This document shows, one piece after another, positions 56,302-64,000 of a stretch of 64,000 nucleotides of DNA. The stretch spans positions 62,001 to 126,000 of the forward strand of contig NZ_QNRR01000014.1 of NCBI RefSeq assembly GCF_003315205.1, in the 5' to 3' direction. Made by a program: the position numbers and the translations under genes. The notes below the pieces were generated by a model that made no database searches, had not been told where the DNA came from, and worked only from the letters and a program-made list of their open reading frames with translations. Source of the stretch: Roseimicrobium gellanilyticum (GTDB lineage Bacteria; Verrucomicrobiota; Verrucomicrobiia; Verrucomicrobiales; Verrucomicrobiaceae). Each line of letters begins with the position of its first letter. Positions within the stretch are counted from its first letter, which is position 1.

Positions 56302-56952
56302 TCAGCGTGGCTCAAGAGCCGAGGGCGGCGTCTGTCCCTGCCAGCGCTGGAAATTGTCCCAGGCAAACATGCCGCACAGGAGGGCATTCCAGACGCTTGG
56401 ATTGGGACGCGTGATCACATAGATGCAAAGCGCCCCCGCGCACAGCATGCCCACGAGGTAGGCAAACTTCTCACGCCTCGGCCCCAGAATGCTTCGGAGC
56501 ACCTGGCCTCCATCGAGCGGGTAGATGGGCAGCAGATTGAGCAGTCCCCAGAAAATGCTCACGGTCATGAAGCTCACAAAGAACGCAGTGATGTACCACG
56601 AGTCTCCTGAGCTGTGCGCGATCACCTGCCAGGCAACAACACCCACCGCAATCTGCAGAAACGGCCCTCCGAGGCTGATGAGGATATGTTGCACACGCGT
56701 GAATCCACGATTGGGAATCGCCAGGCCACCCATCGCGTAGAGCACGATCTCCGCGCGTGCTCCGAACTTTCTCTGAAGCAGCGTGTGCCCCAGTTCATGA
56801 ATCAGAATCGAGATGAACCCAGCAGCCACCCAGATCAGCAGCAGGACGAATCCACGTGGTCCATTGAGCAGATTTGCTCCAAGCATCGCCATGATTGCCC
56901 AGAACATCCAATGCACAGTCACGGGAAAACCCAACAAGGTGAAGCGAATCAT
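56302..56952 (-). CDS. Site-2 protease-like intramembrane metalloprotease
   Basis: A 216-aa membrane protein with about six helices. The zinc motif ILIHELGHTLL and the third-ligand motif LLPIYPLDGGQVLRSIL are intact. The short form has no PDZ domain or CBS domains. Such proteases cleave transmembrane regulators, often anti-sigma factors. Two ECF/anti-sigma pairs lie in this window, but no direct link is shown. An in-frame GTG at 56973 is an alternative start. A small RNA or attenuator unit ends about 70 bp upstream. Confidence 0.9.
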   Translation of the reverse strand: MIRFTLLGFPVTVHWMFWAIMAMLGANLLNGPRGFVLLLIWVAAGFISILIHELGHTLLQRKFGARAEIVLYAMGGLAIPNRGFTRVQHILISLGGPFLQIAVGVVAWQVIAHSSGDSWYITAFFVSFMTVSIFWGLLNLLPIYPLDGGQVLRSILGPRREKFAYLVGMLCAGALCIYVITRPNPSVWNALLCGMFAWDNFQRWQGQTPPSALEPR

Positions 56953-57020
56953 GCGCCACCCTAGGTAACGCACGGAGTGCGGTCAACGAGGTTCGCCCCC
57001 AAGACGCAAAGGAACAGGCA

Positions 57021-57057
57021 AAAAAATCGGGGGCTGCCCCCCTGAAGAGCAGCCCCC
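57021..57057 (-). terminator. Intrinsic terminator downstream of the small RNA candidate
   Basis: A 9-bp stem GGGGGCTGC/GCAGCCCCC (57049-57057 with 57029-57037 on the minus strand) is followed by GATTTTTT. It points to termination of minus-strand transcription about 70 bp before the site-2 protease start. Confidence 0.88.
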
Positions 57058-57174
57058 GCAACAACATTACCCAATTTTACCTGAATCACACGTACGTTGC
57101 CGTTCGTGGCTCGCCGCGACCATCCCACTCATGTTTCGAACCGAAATCTGAATGAAGGATTTTAGCGGTCAGCT
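57022..57174 (-). ncRNA. Candidate small RNA or attenuator leader
   Basis: A predicted transcript from about 57174 to 57022 is bounded by a near-consensus promoter (-35 TTGTCA 57203-57208, 16-bp spacer, perfect -10 TATAAT 57181-57186) and an intrinsic terminator. Within it an ORF of 21 codons (57067-57132, MSGMVAASHERQRTCDSGKIG) could be a leader peptide, though no Shine-Dalgarno precedes it. I recognise no known RNA family. The transcript is read toward the site-2 protease gene, so attenuation of that gene is the alternative to a free small RNA. Confidence 0.5.
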
Positions 57175-57180
57175 GTTTTT

Positions 57181-57208
57181 ATTATAGAAACCGCCCGTGG
57201 AGTGACAA
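57181..57208 (-). promoter_or_regulatory. Strong sigma-70 promoter of the candidate small RNA
   Basis: On the minus strand TTGTCA (57203-57208, 5/6), spacer 16, TATAAT (57181-57186, 6/6). It is the best promoter match found in the window and does not face any long ORF directly. Confidence 0.75.
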
Positions 57209-57354
57209 GGAGATTTTGGAATTTTCTCCCTTCTGAGAAGCATTATCTCAACGCCTGCATAAAGACCCATTCACTACACGCTGAACGCACTGCAAATCGA
57301 GAGGCAAAATGGAATGTGCATGCGAGACACCGATTCGCAGGCTCACGCGCTCCC

Positions 57355-60012
57355 TCAGCCCCGCATCACCACATCCTGTCCCGGCCGGATGGTGCGGCTG
57401 ATCACCTCGCGCAGCATGTCCAGGCTCACCGGCTTGGTGACGAAGTCATTCATGCCGGCACTGATGCACTCCTCTCGCACGCCACTCAGTGCGTGCCCCG
57501 TCACCGCTACGATGATCGGCTGGTGCTTCAGCAGGAAATTATTCCGGATTGCACGAGTAGCATCCTCCCCGCCCATCTCGGGCATCTGGAGATCCATGAA
57601 AACCAAATCGTAAGGAGTGCGCGCCACCAGTTCGATGGCCTCGCGCCCATTCTCCGCAATATCCACCTCGTTGTATCCGAGGCGGGCCAGCATCAAGCGC
57701 GCCAGCTTTTGGTTCATGGGCTGGTCTTCCACCAGAAGGATGCGCGCCGGATGTTCCGAGGCAAAGGATGCCGTGGCATTCGCACCACTGGATTCCTTGG
57801 CTGCCGCGCGCGGCGCTGAGGGTGGCGGTGCCGGTGTTGCTTCGGTGCTAGCAGCAGTGACCAGCGGTACTGGCGCGGCAGGAGCGACTTCGTTTTCGTC
57901 ACGGAACGGGCCGGACAATGAACCGGGAGGAAGCGCAATGGGCACGGCTCTCGGCGCCGGTCGCGGCTCCATGCAAAGCTGTGCCAGGGCACGCAGCAGA
58001 TCCCGGCGGCCTGCCGGTTTGTGCACGAAGAGACACTGGCCCCCCAGCACGGAATGGAAGATCTTCTTCACCTGCTCATGCGCGATGGGTACCATTCCCA
58101 CTACGGCAAGCCCTCGCGCTGCCAGTTCGAGCGACAGGCGGCTGGCCTCATCTCCGGAGAACGACGGGATATCGATGACCACCACCGATGGTGCATCGTC
58201 GAAGAGCTGACGCGTCGCGGCCCCCGGAGTGAGTGTGCGCGCGTCCGCCACCATGCCAAAGTTCCGGCAGTGATGAAGCACGATGCTGGAGGTCGTCTCG
58301 TGCGGAGAAAGCACGAGTACGGAACGCCCCTTCACCGAGGCGAGACAATGCACCTCTTCCGCGAGGCTTTCGTTGTCCTCCGGCGCGACTTCGAGCGGGA
58401 TCTCAAAATAGAAGTTTGAGCCCCGACCTTCCTCACTCACCACATTGATCTCGCCGGACAGGAGGCGGCAAAGGCGGCGCGAGATGGCCAGACCAAGACC
58501 TGTGCCGCCATATTTTCTCGTCGTGGATTGGTCCGCCTGGGTGAAGGCCTGGAAGAGACGTGAAACCTTGCTCGCGGGAATACCGATGCCGGTATCTCTC
58601 ACGGAAACCTGCACATACATCTGTTCACCACCCCCCTGCGGACGAGGGCGCAACACCGGCTGCGCCAGCGCCAGGATCTCACCACGATCCGTAAACTTCA
58701 CCGCATTCCCCAGCAGGTTCACGAGGATCTGCTTCAGACGTTGGAAGTCACTGGAAATATGACGCGGCAGCGTGTCGAAGACATGATAGTTCAGTTCGAT
58801 GCCTTTCTCCGCGGCCTTGTAGGCAAAGATGGACATGGACTCCTGGAAGAGTTTTTCCATGTTCACCGGCATACGCTCCAGCTCCATCTTGGCGGACTCC
58901 AGCTTCGAGAAGTCCAGAATGTCATTGATGAGGTGCAGCAGGCTCTCACCACTGGTGCGAATCATCTTCACCAACTCCCGCTGCTCCGGCCCGAGATTCA
59001 TGTCGAGCAACAGAGACGTGGTGCCGATGATGCCATTCATCGGCGTGCGGATCTCGTGGCTCATGTTTGCCAGGAAGTCCGACTTGGTTTCCATGGCCGA
59101 TTCCGCCAGTTTCTTGGCGCTGATGCACTCCTGGATGAGCGCCTGCTTGCGCTGCTCCTCCGCGGCCAGGTGCTCGATGGTGTCGTTGTACACCCGCGAG
59201 GCTTCAGAGATGTCGTCCGTTCCCTTTTGCGGGAGTCGATAAGTCCAGATGCACTGGCGCAGCGCATGAAGCCCGTCCGCGAGACGCCGCACGCGCATGC
59301 CGATACGCCGGCCCAATCCGATGGCCAGCAACAGTCCGGGCACCAGCCCCGCTCCTACGGCAAGCGTGATCATGCTGACCGTCTTCCGCGCGGCAAGGAG
59401 ATGGCGGAACTGGAACAACGGCTGGCGCGCCACCAGGAAGCCAAGTCTCGTTCCATCTGGCAAAAGGATCGGCGATGCCGCCGTGATCCACTCGGAGAGT
59501 TCCTCATTTTTTGTCCCCTTCGCCCCAGAATTCACGAAGCGTGATGACACTGCATACGGCGCTCCATCAGCCGCGAGGATGATGGCTTCGAGCACACTGG
59601 CGTCTGGAGACTGTCCGCTGATGGACGGCTTGAAGGTGGGCACATCAAAGAAACCCACACGAGTGAACCGGCGCTTGGGTTCCACCTCACCCGGTATCTC
59701 ACGCACGACTTCCACCAGCACCCCCAAACTCGTGAGCACATCCGGTCCGCCAAACTCATTCAACTGGTTTCGCAAACGCTCCTCCATCTGCCACGGCAGA
59801 GCACTCGGCAATTGCTTCGCATTCTGCTCCACGAGCATATGGCCAAGCTCCGCAGAGGCTGCAGTGACCAGGCTGAAGACATGGGACCGCTGCGAGTCAC
59901 GTGCAGACTGCACCTGATGCCACGCCACGCCCGCCATCGCCGCCGCCACCACGACCAGCATGCCCAACAACGAGTTGAACAAAAGCCGGGTGCTGAGCAG
60001 CGTGGACTTCAT
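57355..60012 (-). CDS. Hybrid sensor histidine kinase with degenerate and intact receiver domains
   Basis: An 885-aa inner-membrane kinase. Membrane helices are at about 11-30 and 213-233 with a periplasmic sensor of about 180 residues between, then a HAMP-like segment. HisKA has His319 in [12 protein letters not shown]. The HATPase contains [21 protein letters not shown] and [13 protein letters not shown] first receiver-like domain (about 565-680) has lost the acidic pocket and phospho-Asp pattern ([23 protein letters not shown]). An Ala/Pro-rich linker leads to an intact receiver ([32 protein letters not shown]). It is 65 bp downstream of a stand-alone receiver gene. Confidence 0.95.
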   Translation of the reverse strand: MKSTLLSTRLLFNSLLGMLVVVAAAMAGVAWHQVQSARDSQRSHVFSLVTAASAELGHMLVEQNAKQLPSALPWQMEERLRNQLNEFGGPDVLTSLGVLVEVVREIPGEVEPKRRFTRVGFFDVPTFKPSISGQSPDASVLEAIILAADGAPYAVSSRFVNSGAKGTKNEELSEWITAASPILLPDGTRLGFLVARQPLFQFRHLLAARKTVSMITLAVGAGLVPGLLLAIGLGRRIGMRVRRLADGLHALRQCIWTYRLPQKGTDDISEASRVYNDTIEHLAAEEQRKQALIQECISAKKLAESAMETKSDFLANMSHEIRTPMNGIIGTTSLLLDMNLGPEQRELVKMIRTSGESLLHLINDILDFSKLESAKMELERMPVNMEKLFQESMSIFAYKAAEKGIELNYHVFDTLPRHISSDFQRLKQILVNLLGNAVKFTDRGEILALAQPVLRPRPQGGGEQMYVQVSVRDTGIGIPASKVSRLFQAFTQADQSTTRKYGGTGLGLAISRRLCRLLSGEINVVSEEGRGSNFYFEIPLEVAPEDNESLAEEVHCLASVKGRSVLVLSPHETTSSIVLHHCRNFGMVADARTLTPGAATRQLFDDAPSVVVIDIPSFSGDEASRLSLELAARGLAVVGMVPIAHEQVKKIFHSVLGGQCLFVHKPAGRRDLLRALAQLCMEPRPAPRAVPIALPPGSLSGPFRDENEVAPAAPVPLVTAASTEATPAPPPSAPRAAAKESSGANATASFASEHPARILLVEDQPMNQKLARLMLARLGYNEVDIAENGREAIELVARTPYDLVFMDLQMPEMGGEDATRAIRNNFLLKHQPIIVAVTGHALSGVREECISAGMNDFVTKPVSLDMLREVISRTIRPGQDVVMRG

Positions 60013-60077
60013 GGGCAGCCGGGGGACAGCTTGAACCGGAACGAGATCAGACAGAGGGAGGCCTCAAGAATGCCAGG

Positions 60078-60542
60078 CTAAGCCGCCCTTCTGGAGGAGG
60101 AACGCCGCGCATTGCGCTCCATGACCGCCGTCAAATCCGTCGCGCTGTAAGGCTTGGGCAGGATGTCATCAAAGCCCAGGTTCAGGCAGCTCGACTTGCT
60201 GTCATCGCTCGCGAAGAAACTGCTGCTGGCCACGATGCGAATGCCGGGCTGGATCTGGCGCAGCACCTGCACGGCCTCCATTCCAGAAATGCCGCCAGGG
60301 AGAATCAAATCCAGGATAACCACGTCCACGGGGGTATGACGACCGACGCAATACTTCAGAAGCTGCTCCGCTTCCTCTCCGCTGCTGGCATTCAGCACTT
60401 CCCATCCCTGGGACAGCAGCACGGTACCAACCATCGCACGGAGAACGGGCTCGTCATCCACCAGCAGAATACGTCCCTTCGAGCCGCTGGGCGAGATGGG
60501 ACTCTCCTCATTCAAGATGAAATGGGGGCTTGTGATGTTCAT
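60078..60542 (-). CDS. Stand-alone receiver-domain response regulator
   Basis: A 154-aa protein. The acidic pocket is ILLVDDEPVLR, the phospho-Asp is in VDVVILDLILPGGISGM, the switch residue lies in RIVASSSFF, and the Lys is in DDILPKPYSATDL. There is no output domain. It is the first gene of a pair with the hybrid kinase and is probably its partner in a phosphorelay. It is preceded by a TATAAT at 60569-60574 and a CTATAC/GTATAG palindrome. Confidence 0.93.
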   Translation of the reverse strand: MNITSPHFILNEESPISPSGSKGRILLVDDEPVLRAMVGTVLLSQGWEVLNASSGEEAEQLLKYCVGRHTPVDVVILDLILPGGISGMEAVQVLRQIQPGIRIVASSSFFASDDSKSSCLNLGFDDILPKPYSATDLTAVMERNARRSSSRRAA

Positions 60543-60584
60543 GCGCTCAAAACTGCGGGGTGAAGAATATTATAGTTCTGAATA

Positions 60585-60600
60585 CTATACAGCAGTATAG
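60585..60600. promoter_or_regulatory. CTATAC-AGCA-GTATAG palindrome at the gspE stop
   Basis: A perfect 6-bp inverted repeat with 4-nt spacer covers the stop codon of the ATPase gene and lies 11 bp upstream of the -10-like TATAAT at 60569-60574 that could serve the response-regulator gene. It could be a short operator. Confidence 0.35.
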
Positions 60601-62774
60601 GCAAGACAGCGAATCTCTTCTATCGTTGTATTTCCAGAAATCACCTGATTTAGCCCCTCCTGATACAAAGTCCGGAAGCCGTTTTTCAGGGCAGCGGCCC
60701 GCATGGCGCTTTGCGGAGCCCCCTGTTCAATGAGGTCCCGGAGTTCATCGGTCGTTTCGCACAGTTCCATCAGAGCCACCCGGCCGCTGTAGCCGGTGCC
60801 GTGGCACTCGCTACAGCCCACCTTTTCGTGGATGGGCTGCGTCATAGGCACTGATATAACACCTTGACGATAAAGATGTTCCTGCAATTCCATGGGCGCG
60901 GCCGTGGGCCGCTTGCAGTAGCCGCAGAGCCGGCGAACCAGGCGCTGGGCCTGACTGAGAGCGAGCGAATCCGCCACCAAATACTTTTCCACGCCCATAC
61001 TCAGGAGACGTGAAACCGCCCTGATGGAGTCGTTGGCATGCAAGGTCGTGAGCACCAAGTGTCCCGTCAGGGAGGCATTCACCGCTGCCTGGGCCGTTTC
61101 CGTGTCACGGGATTCCCCAATGAGAATGATGTCCGGGTCCGCTCGCAGCAGGGCACGCAGGCCGTTGGCGAAGGTCAGGTCATACGTGGGATTCGTCTGG
61201 GTCTGGTTGATCCCCTCCACCTCGTATTCGATGGGGTCCTCAATGGTCTGGATGTTGACGTCCACCTCATTGACGCTGTTCAGCAGGGCGTAGAGCGTGG
61301 TCGTTTTCCCTGAACCGGTCGGTCCCGTGACCAGCACCAGCCCCTGGTCACGGCGCATCACCCGGTGGAAAATGTCCGTCTGCCGCTGGGTGAGATTGAA
61401 ATCGCTCAAACGCCGTACGCCATCCTGCTTGTCCAGGAAACGCATGATGACCTTCTGGAAATCACGACGGGTCGGCACGGCCGCGACACGCACATCGAGC
61501 CGACGGGTCCCCACGCGGACGGAGAACCGGCCATCTTGCGCCTCCTGGCGTGTCTGGCTCATGCTCGAGTAGTTCTTCACCATGGCCACGAAGCGCGGCA
61601 GCAGATCCTCCGAGGCCGTGAGGATCACCTTGAGACTACCATCAATGCGCGCCCGGAAACGCGTCATGTTGTAGAACTTCTCGAGGTGCAGGTCGCTCGC
61701 ACGGCAGCGGATGGCCGTGAAGATCGCCCACTGGACGAGCTCTTCCGCCGTGTGATTCGGGCTCTGCGGATTGATGCGCGCCATGTCCTCCGCACTGATC
61801 TCGACAATGTTGTCGTCATCCGCGACGGCCAGCTTGGTATCCACCTGACCGACCGCTTCGGGATTGAAGCTCGATGCGGCGCGCGCAATCGCCTCACGGA
61901 TGGAACTCGGATCCGCGAGCACATAGATGACCCTCGCGGTGTGATTTCCCAGCGAGTGCCATTCGTCTTCGAATGCGTAGTTGTCCTGGGACTCGCTCAG
62001 GAGGTAGATGCACTGACGCCCGGTGTATAGCGGGAAAACATTGTGCCGCTCCAGCAGATGGTGCGGAAACATGTCCTGCCGCGGCGCCTCCTGGGCATTG
62101 AAGACATAGGTTCGCCCGTCACCCACGAGGTAGCGCAAGGCCACACCCAGATTCCGCTGGATGGCATTGAAGTCCGAAACGAGCGGATTCTCCTTCTTAC
62201 TGCGCATCTCCTCATAGAGACCGCTGAGGCGGATGCGATCCGCTTCATCATATGGATAGTGGCGCAACAGCCATTCGAAGGCCGCACCCATCTCACCATC
62301 GCTGAAGCGCGGAATCTCCAGACGCTCGAGGCTGTTGGCCTGCGGGATCGGCATGCGCTGGCAGCGCTGTACGAAGTCCTCCCGCGTTTGTGCATACTGT
62401 TCCCGGGTAATGAGCACCCGCACCACAAGGGCATGCGGTACTCCCCAGAAATCCGAGGCGCGAGGATTGCAGTGGGCCATCACCAGCAAGGGGCCGACGG
62501 TCGACACTGGCAGCCACGGATCCGACGTCGTGGGCACGCGGCCCAGTTTCCTCAACACCCTTTCCGGCTCCGGTGGACAGCTCTCACGCAGCAACGTGAC
62601 TGGCACGAGCCCGTGCTGCAAAGCCGAGCCCTCCAGCGTGAGCACGCCCACATCTCCCGGCACGGGAGAACTCGTCACACCGGTTCCAGCCCTGTTTGAC
62701 TGCTGGGGATGGAGCTGGAGTTGCAGGGTGTTGGCAGCCGGGGCGGACATGAGTGGCAGAGTAGGCAGCATCAT
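60585..62774 (-). CDS. GspE/PilB-family secretion or pilus ATPase
   Basis: A 729-aa hexameric ATPase that drives pseudopilus or pilus assembly. Walker A is TGPTGSGKTTTLYAL (about residue 485), the Asp box is QTIEDPIEYEVEGINQ, Walker B is ADPDIILIGESRD, and the His box is LTGHLVLTTLHANDS. A tetracysteine zinc module follows: CGYC and CSEC. The N-terminal half is about 150 residues longer than usual and seems to contain two MshEN-like modules. The start at 62774 overlaps the upstream pseudopilin stop (ATGA). Confidence 0.95.
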   Translation of the reverse strand: MMLPTLPLMSAPAANTLQLQLHPQQSNRAGTGVTSSPVPGDVGVLTLEGSALQHGLVPVTLLRESCPPEPERVLRKLGRVPTTSDPWLPVSTVGPLLVMAHCNPRASDFWGVPHALVVRVLITREQYAQTREDFVQRCQRMPIPQANSLERLEIPRFSDGEMGAAFEWLLRHYPYDEADRIRLSGLYEEMRSKKENPLVSDFNAIQRNLGVALRYLVGDGRTYVFNAQEAPRQDMFPHHLLERHNVFPLYTGRQCIYLLSESQDNYAFEDEWHSLGNHTARVIYVLADPSSIREAIARAASSFNPEAVGQVDTKLAVADDDNIVEISAEDMARINPQSPNHTAEELVQWAIFTAIRCRASDLHLEKFYNMTRFRARIDGSLKVILTASEDLLPRFVAMVKNYSSMSQTRQEAQDGRFSVRVGTRRLDVRVAAVPTRRDFQKVIMRFLDKQDGVRRLSDFNLTQRQTDIFHRVMRRDQGLVLVTGPTGSGKTTTLYALLNSVNEVDVNIQTIEDPIEYEVEGINQTQTNPTYDLTFANGLRALLRADPDIILIGESRDTETAQAAVNASLTGHLVLTTLHANDSIRAVSRLLSMGVEKYLVADSLALSQAQRLVRRLCGYCKRPTAAPMELQEHLYRQGVISVPMTQPIHEKVGCSECHGTGYSGRVALMELCETTDELRDLIEQGAPQSAMRAAALKNGFRTLYQEGLNQVISGNTTIEEIRCLAYTAV

Positions 62775-63286
62775 TTGCCCCCGGGATTGTACCCCGGCGG
62801 AAATATAAACGGAGTCGTGATGTCCGAGCCATCGAATATCACTTTGAACCCTGTGCCGGAAGTTCCGGGCGGCACGAGGGCGTAGAGCGTTCCCTCCCAG
62901 CGGAGGCGATAGTCCGCGGTATTGCTGGAGACCTCCGGATTCCAGTCTGGGCGCATGTAGGGCGATCCAGGTCTGGGATTGTCCGGGTTCCTCCACTGAA
63001 GGCGACGGAGGACATCATATTCATCACCGGTCGTCACGGCAAAAGGAGTGATGACCAGCTCACCGTTGCCCTGCCCAAAGCGATGCACCGCGGAATTGAG
63101 CGTTTCCAGCAGGTTGCGTGCGACCACTGCTTGTGAACTTCCAAACACGCCCTGGTACTGCGGAATGGCCAGGGCAAGCAACACCGAAAGGATGACAAGA
63201 ACGATGAGCACCTCAGGCAAGGATAGACCTCGCGGGCGGTACATCGCTTCCGCGAATCGAATATCGGTTGGCTCCGCTTTCCTCAT
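62771..63286 (-). CDS. Type II/IV pseudopilin (prepilin-type N-terminus)
   Basis: A 171-aa protein. The cleavage and methylation motif is RPRG-LSLPEVLIVLVILSVL, with Glu at +5 of the mature protein, followed by the hydrophobic assembly helix. The leader is long (about 20 residues) and charged. The C-terminal domain is unrecognised. Its stop overlaps the start of gspE-like ATPase by 4 bp, consistent with one operon. Confidence 0.88.
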   Translation of the reverse strand: MRKAEPTDIRFAEAMYRPRGLSLPEVLIVLVILSVLLALAIPQYQGVFGSSQAVVARNLLETLNSAVHRFGQGNGELVITPFAVTTGDEYDVLRRLQWRNPDNPRPGSPYMRPDWNPEVSSNTADYRLRWEGTLYALVPPGTSGTGFKVIFDGSDITTPFIFPPGYNPGGK

Positions 63287-63309
63287 CGTCTCTCGGCTGG
63301 TTGAGCCTG

Positions 63310-63717
63310 CTAGTAATTGATCGCGGTGCTGCCCTGCTTGAGCGTCACCTTCCTCAGCGGATCGATCGCCGTGGGGAACTCGATGGTATAGCCGTTGGGC
63401 ATGTACGCCGTCCGCGTGGTCTCTGCGTAGGACAGGTAGGGCGCCACCAGGGTGTAGCGCAGATCATTTGTGCTGTTCGCGGTCCAGTCGGAGGAAGCCT
63501 GCGTGCGTCCGCGCGTCTGCACCAGCGTGGCCATGGCCATATTCACCGCTTCTGCACGCGCGATGGCCATGTTCTTCTCGCTGTCCGTGCGCACCTTGAT
63601 GAGGTTCGGCAGAGCCAGGAAGGAAATGATGCCAATGATCGCGACGGCAGCCAGCATCTCGATCAGCGAGAAACCGGAACGCAGGTTCCGGTTCGACGAA
63701 TGGGAAGTAGAAAGCAT
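63310..63717 (-). CDS. Type II/IV pseudopilin, second copy
   Basis: A 135-aa protein with prepilin motif RSG-FSLIEMLAAVAIIGIISF and Glu at +5. The C-terminal part is short, ending PLRKVTLKQGSTAINY. It is divergent in sequence from the neighbouring pseudopilin, so the two are different pseudopilus subunits. It lies 23 bp before the next pseudopilin gene. Confidence 0.88.
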   Translation of the reverse strand: MLSTSHSSNRNLRSGFSLIEMLAAVAIIGIISFLALPNLIKVRTDSEKNMAIARAEAVNMAMATLVQTRGRTQASSDWTANSTNDLRYTLVAPYLSYAETTRTAYMPNGYTIEFPTAIDPLRKVTLKQGSTAINY

Positions 63718-63726
63718 GGCGGGAAG

Positions 63727-64000
63727 TCAGTCTGTTTTGAGCTGCACCTTGGGATACCCATCCGTGGTGGTCCAATCCGGCAGCATGATGTAGCTTTTGA
63801 TGATGTTCAGGGCGTCGCTCTTGATCTTTCCGGAGTTGAGCGTGCTGTCGTTGATGTGCGTGAAAGTATCCGCATCCAGGTAGCCTGAGATCAGGGCCAG
63901 CCGTGCCTTGCTGGTAAGGGCGGCATTGTAGGCCGTGCGGATTTCCTCAATCGTCTTGGGCTTGGTTGAGGTGCCCACCATGCGGTTGCTGTCGCCATTC
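63727..64000 (-). CDS. C-terminal part of an unknown protein (5' end beyond window)
   Basis: An open frame runs from the window edge to a stop at 63727, giving at least 90 residues and only 9 bp before the second pseudopilin gene. The visible part (IEEIRTAYNAALTSKARLALISG, SYIMLPDWTTTDGYPKVQL) is soluble and unrecognised. An ATG at 63981 exists, but the frame is open upstream. By position it belongs to the secretion/pilus operon. Confidence 0.55.
   Translation of the reverse strand, partial: NGDSNRMVGTSTKPKTIEEIRTAYNAALTSKARLALISGYLDADTFTHINDSTLNSGKIKSDALNIIKSYIMLPDWTTTDGYPKVQLKTD

Noticed and set aside
57100-57140. tRNA-like T-loop (GGTTCGAAA) in the small RNA region
   Set aside because: There is no acceptor stem, anticodon arm or CCA-proximal pairing around it; the match is limited to a few bases.

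Overview
The window is a high-GC bacterial chromosome segment that most likely comes from a verrucomicrobium (Verrucomicrobiaceae-like). This is an inference from gene content: planctomycete/verrucomicrobial cytochrome (PSCyt1-DUF1549-DUF1553) genes paired with DUF1501 genes, an ECF sigma factor coupled to a FecR/LamG-type anti-sigma protein, many small secreted proteins and lipoproteins, and start codons that almost never carry a Shine-Dalgarno sequence. I found no tRNA, rRNA, CRISPR array, transposase, integrase or phage gene, so this looks like ordinary chromosome and not a mobile island.

Layout, left to right. Positions 1-1431 hold an edge-truncated secreted lipoprotein with a predicted beta-propeller. 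Positions 1716-7748 carry trpS, small unknown genes, a VOC protein, a 23S-type pseudouridine synthase, a translationally coupled pair of membrane proteins and a secreted FKBP isomerase. Positions 7934-11854 are a surface-polysaccharide group: FkbM methyltransferase, CmcI-like protein, NAD-dependent epimerase and GT2 glycosyltransferase. Positions 12098-14612 are an ECF sigma/anti-sigma pair with envelope proteins. A DEAD-box helicase and the full-length cobalamin methionine synthase metH follow on the minus strand to 21121. After a gene-poor gap of about 690 bp comes a complete F1Fo ATP synthase operon atpBEFHAGDC (21815-28579) ending in a strong terminator.

Positions 28745-38522 mix TraB/GumN, cytochrome c, acs, ychF, a ComEA-like protein, an MGMT-like protein and a protein ending in a diadenylate-cyclase (DAC) domain. 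Positions 38713-48707 are one long plus-strand run: ECF sigma, FecR/LamG, then two successive cytochrome/DUF1501 modules. Positions 48716-56952 hold a PQQ-type propeller, a Dabb lipoprotein, a eukaryote-like SET-domain methyltransferase, a NhaD/CitM-type antiporter, an esterase, an EF-hand protein, an M20 peptidase and a site-2 protease. Positions 57355-64000 are minus-strand: type II secretion/type IV pilus-like genes (unknown partial gene, two pseudopilins, GspE ATPase), then a receiver protein and a hybrid histidine kinase.

The most interesting unexplained signals lie between genes. (a) There are paired inverted hairpin elements resembling REP/BIME repeats at 14636-14808 and 17136-17258, with a related hairpin at 33696-33723. 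(b) A near-consensus promoter followed about 150 nt later by an intrinsic terminator at 57022-57208 suggests an undescribed small RNA or attenuator in front of the site-2 protease. (c) A terminator-like hairpin abuts the start codon of the RNA helicase. The DAC-domain protein (37209-38522), which keeps both DGA and RHR motifs, is the best candidate for an unusual signalling enzyme.
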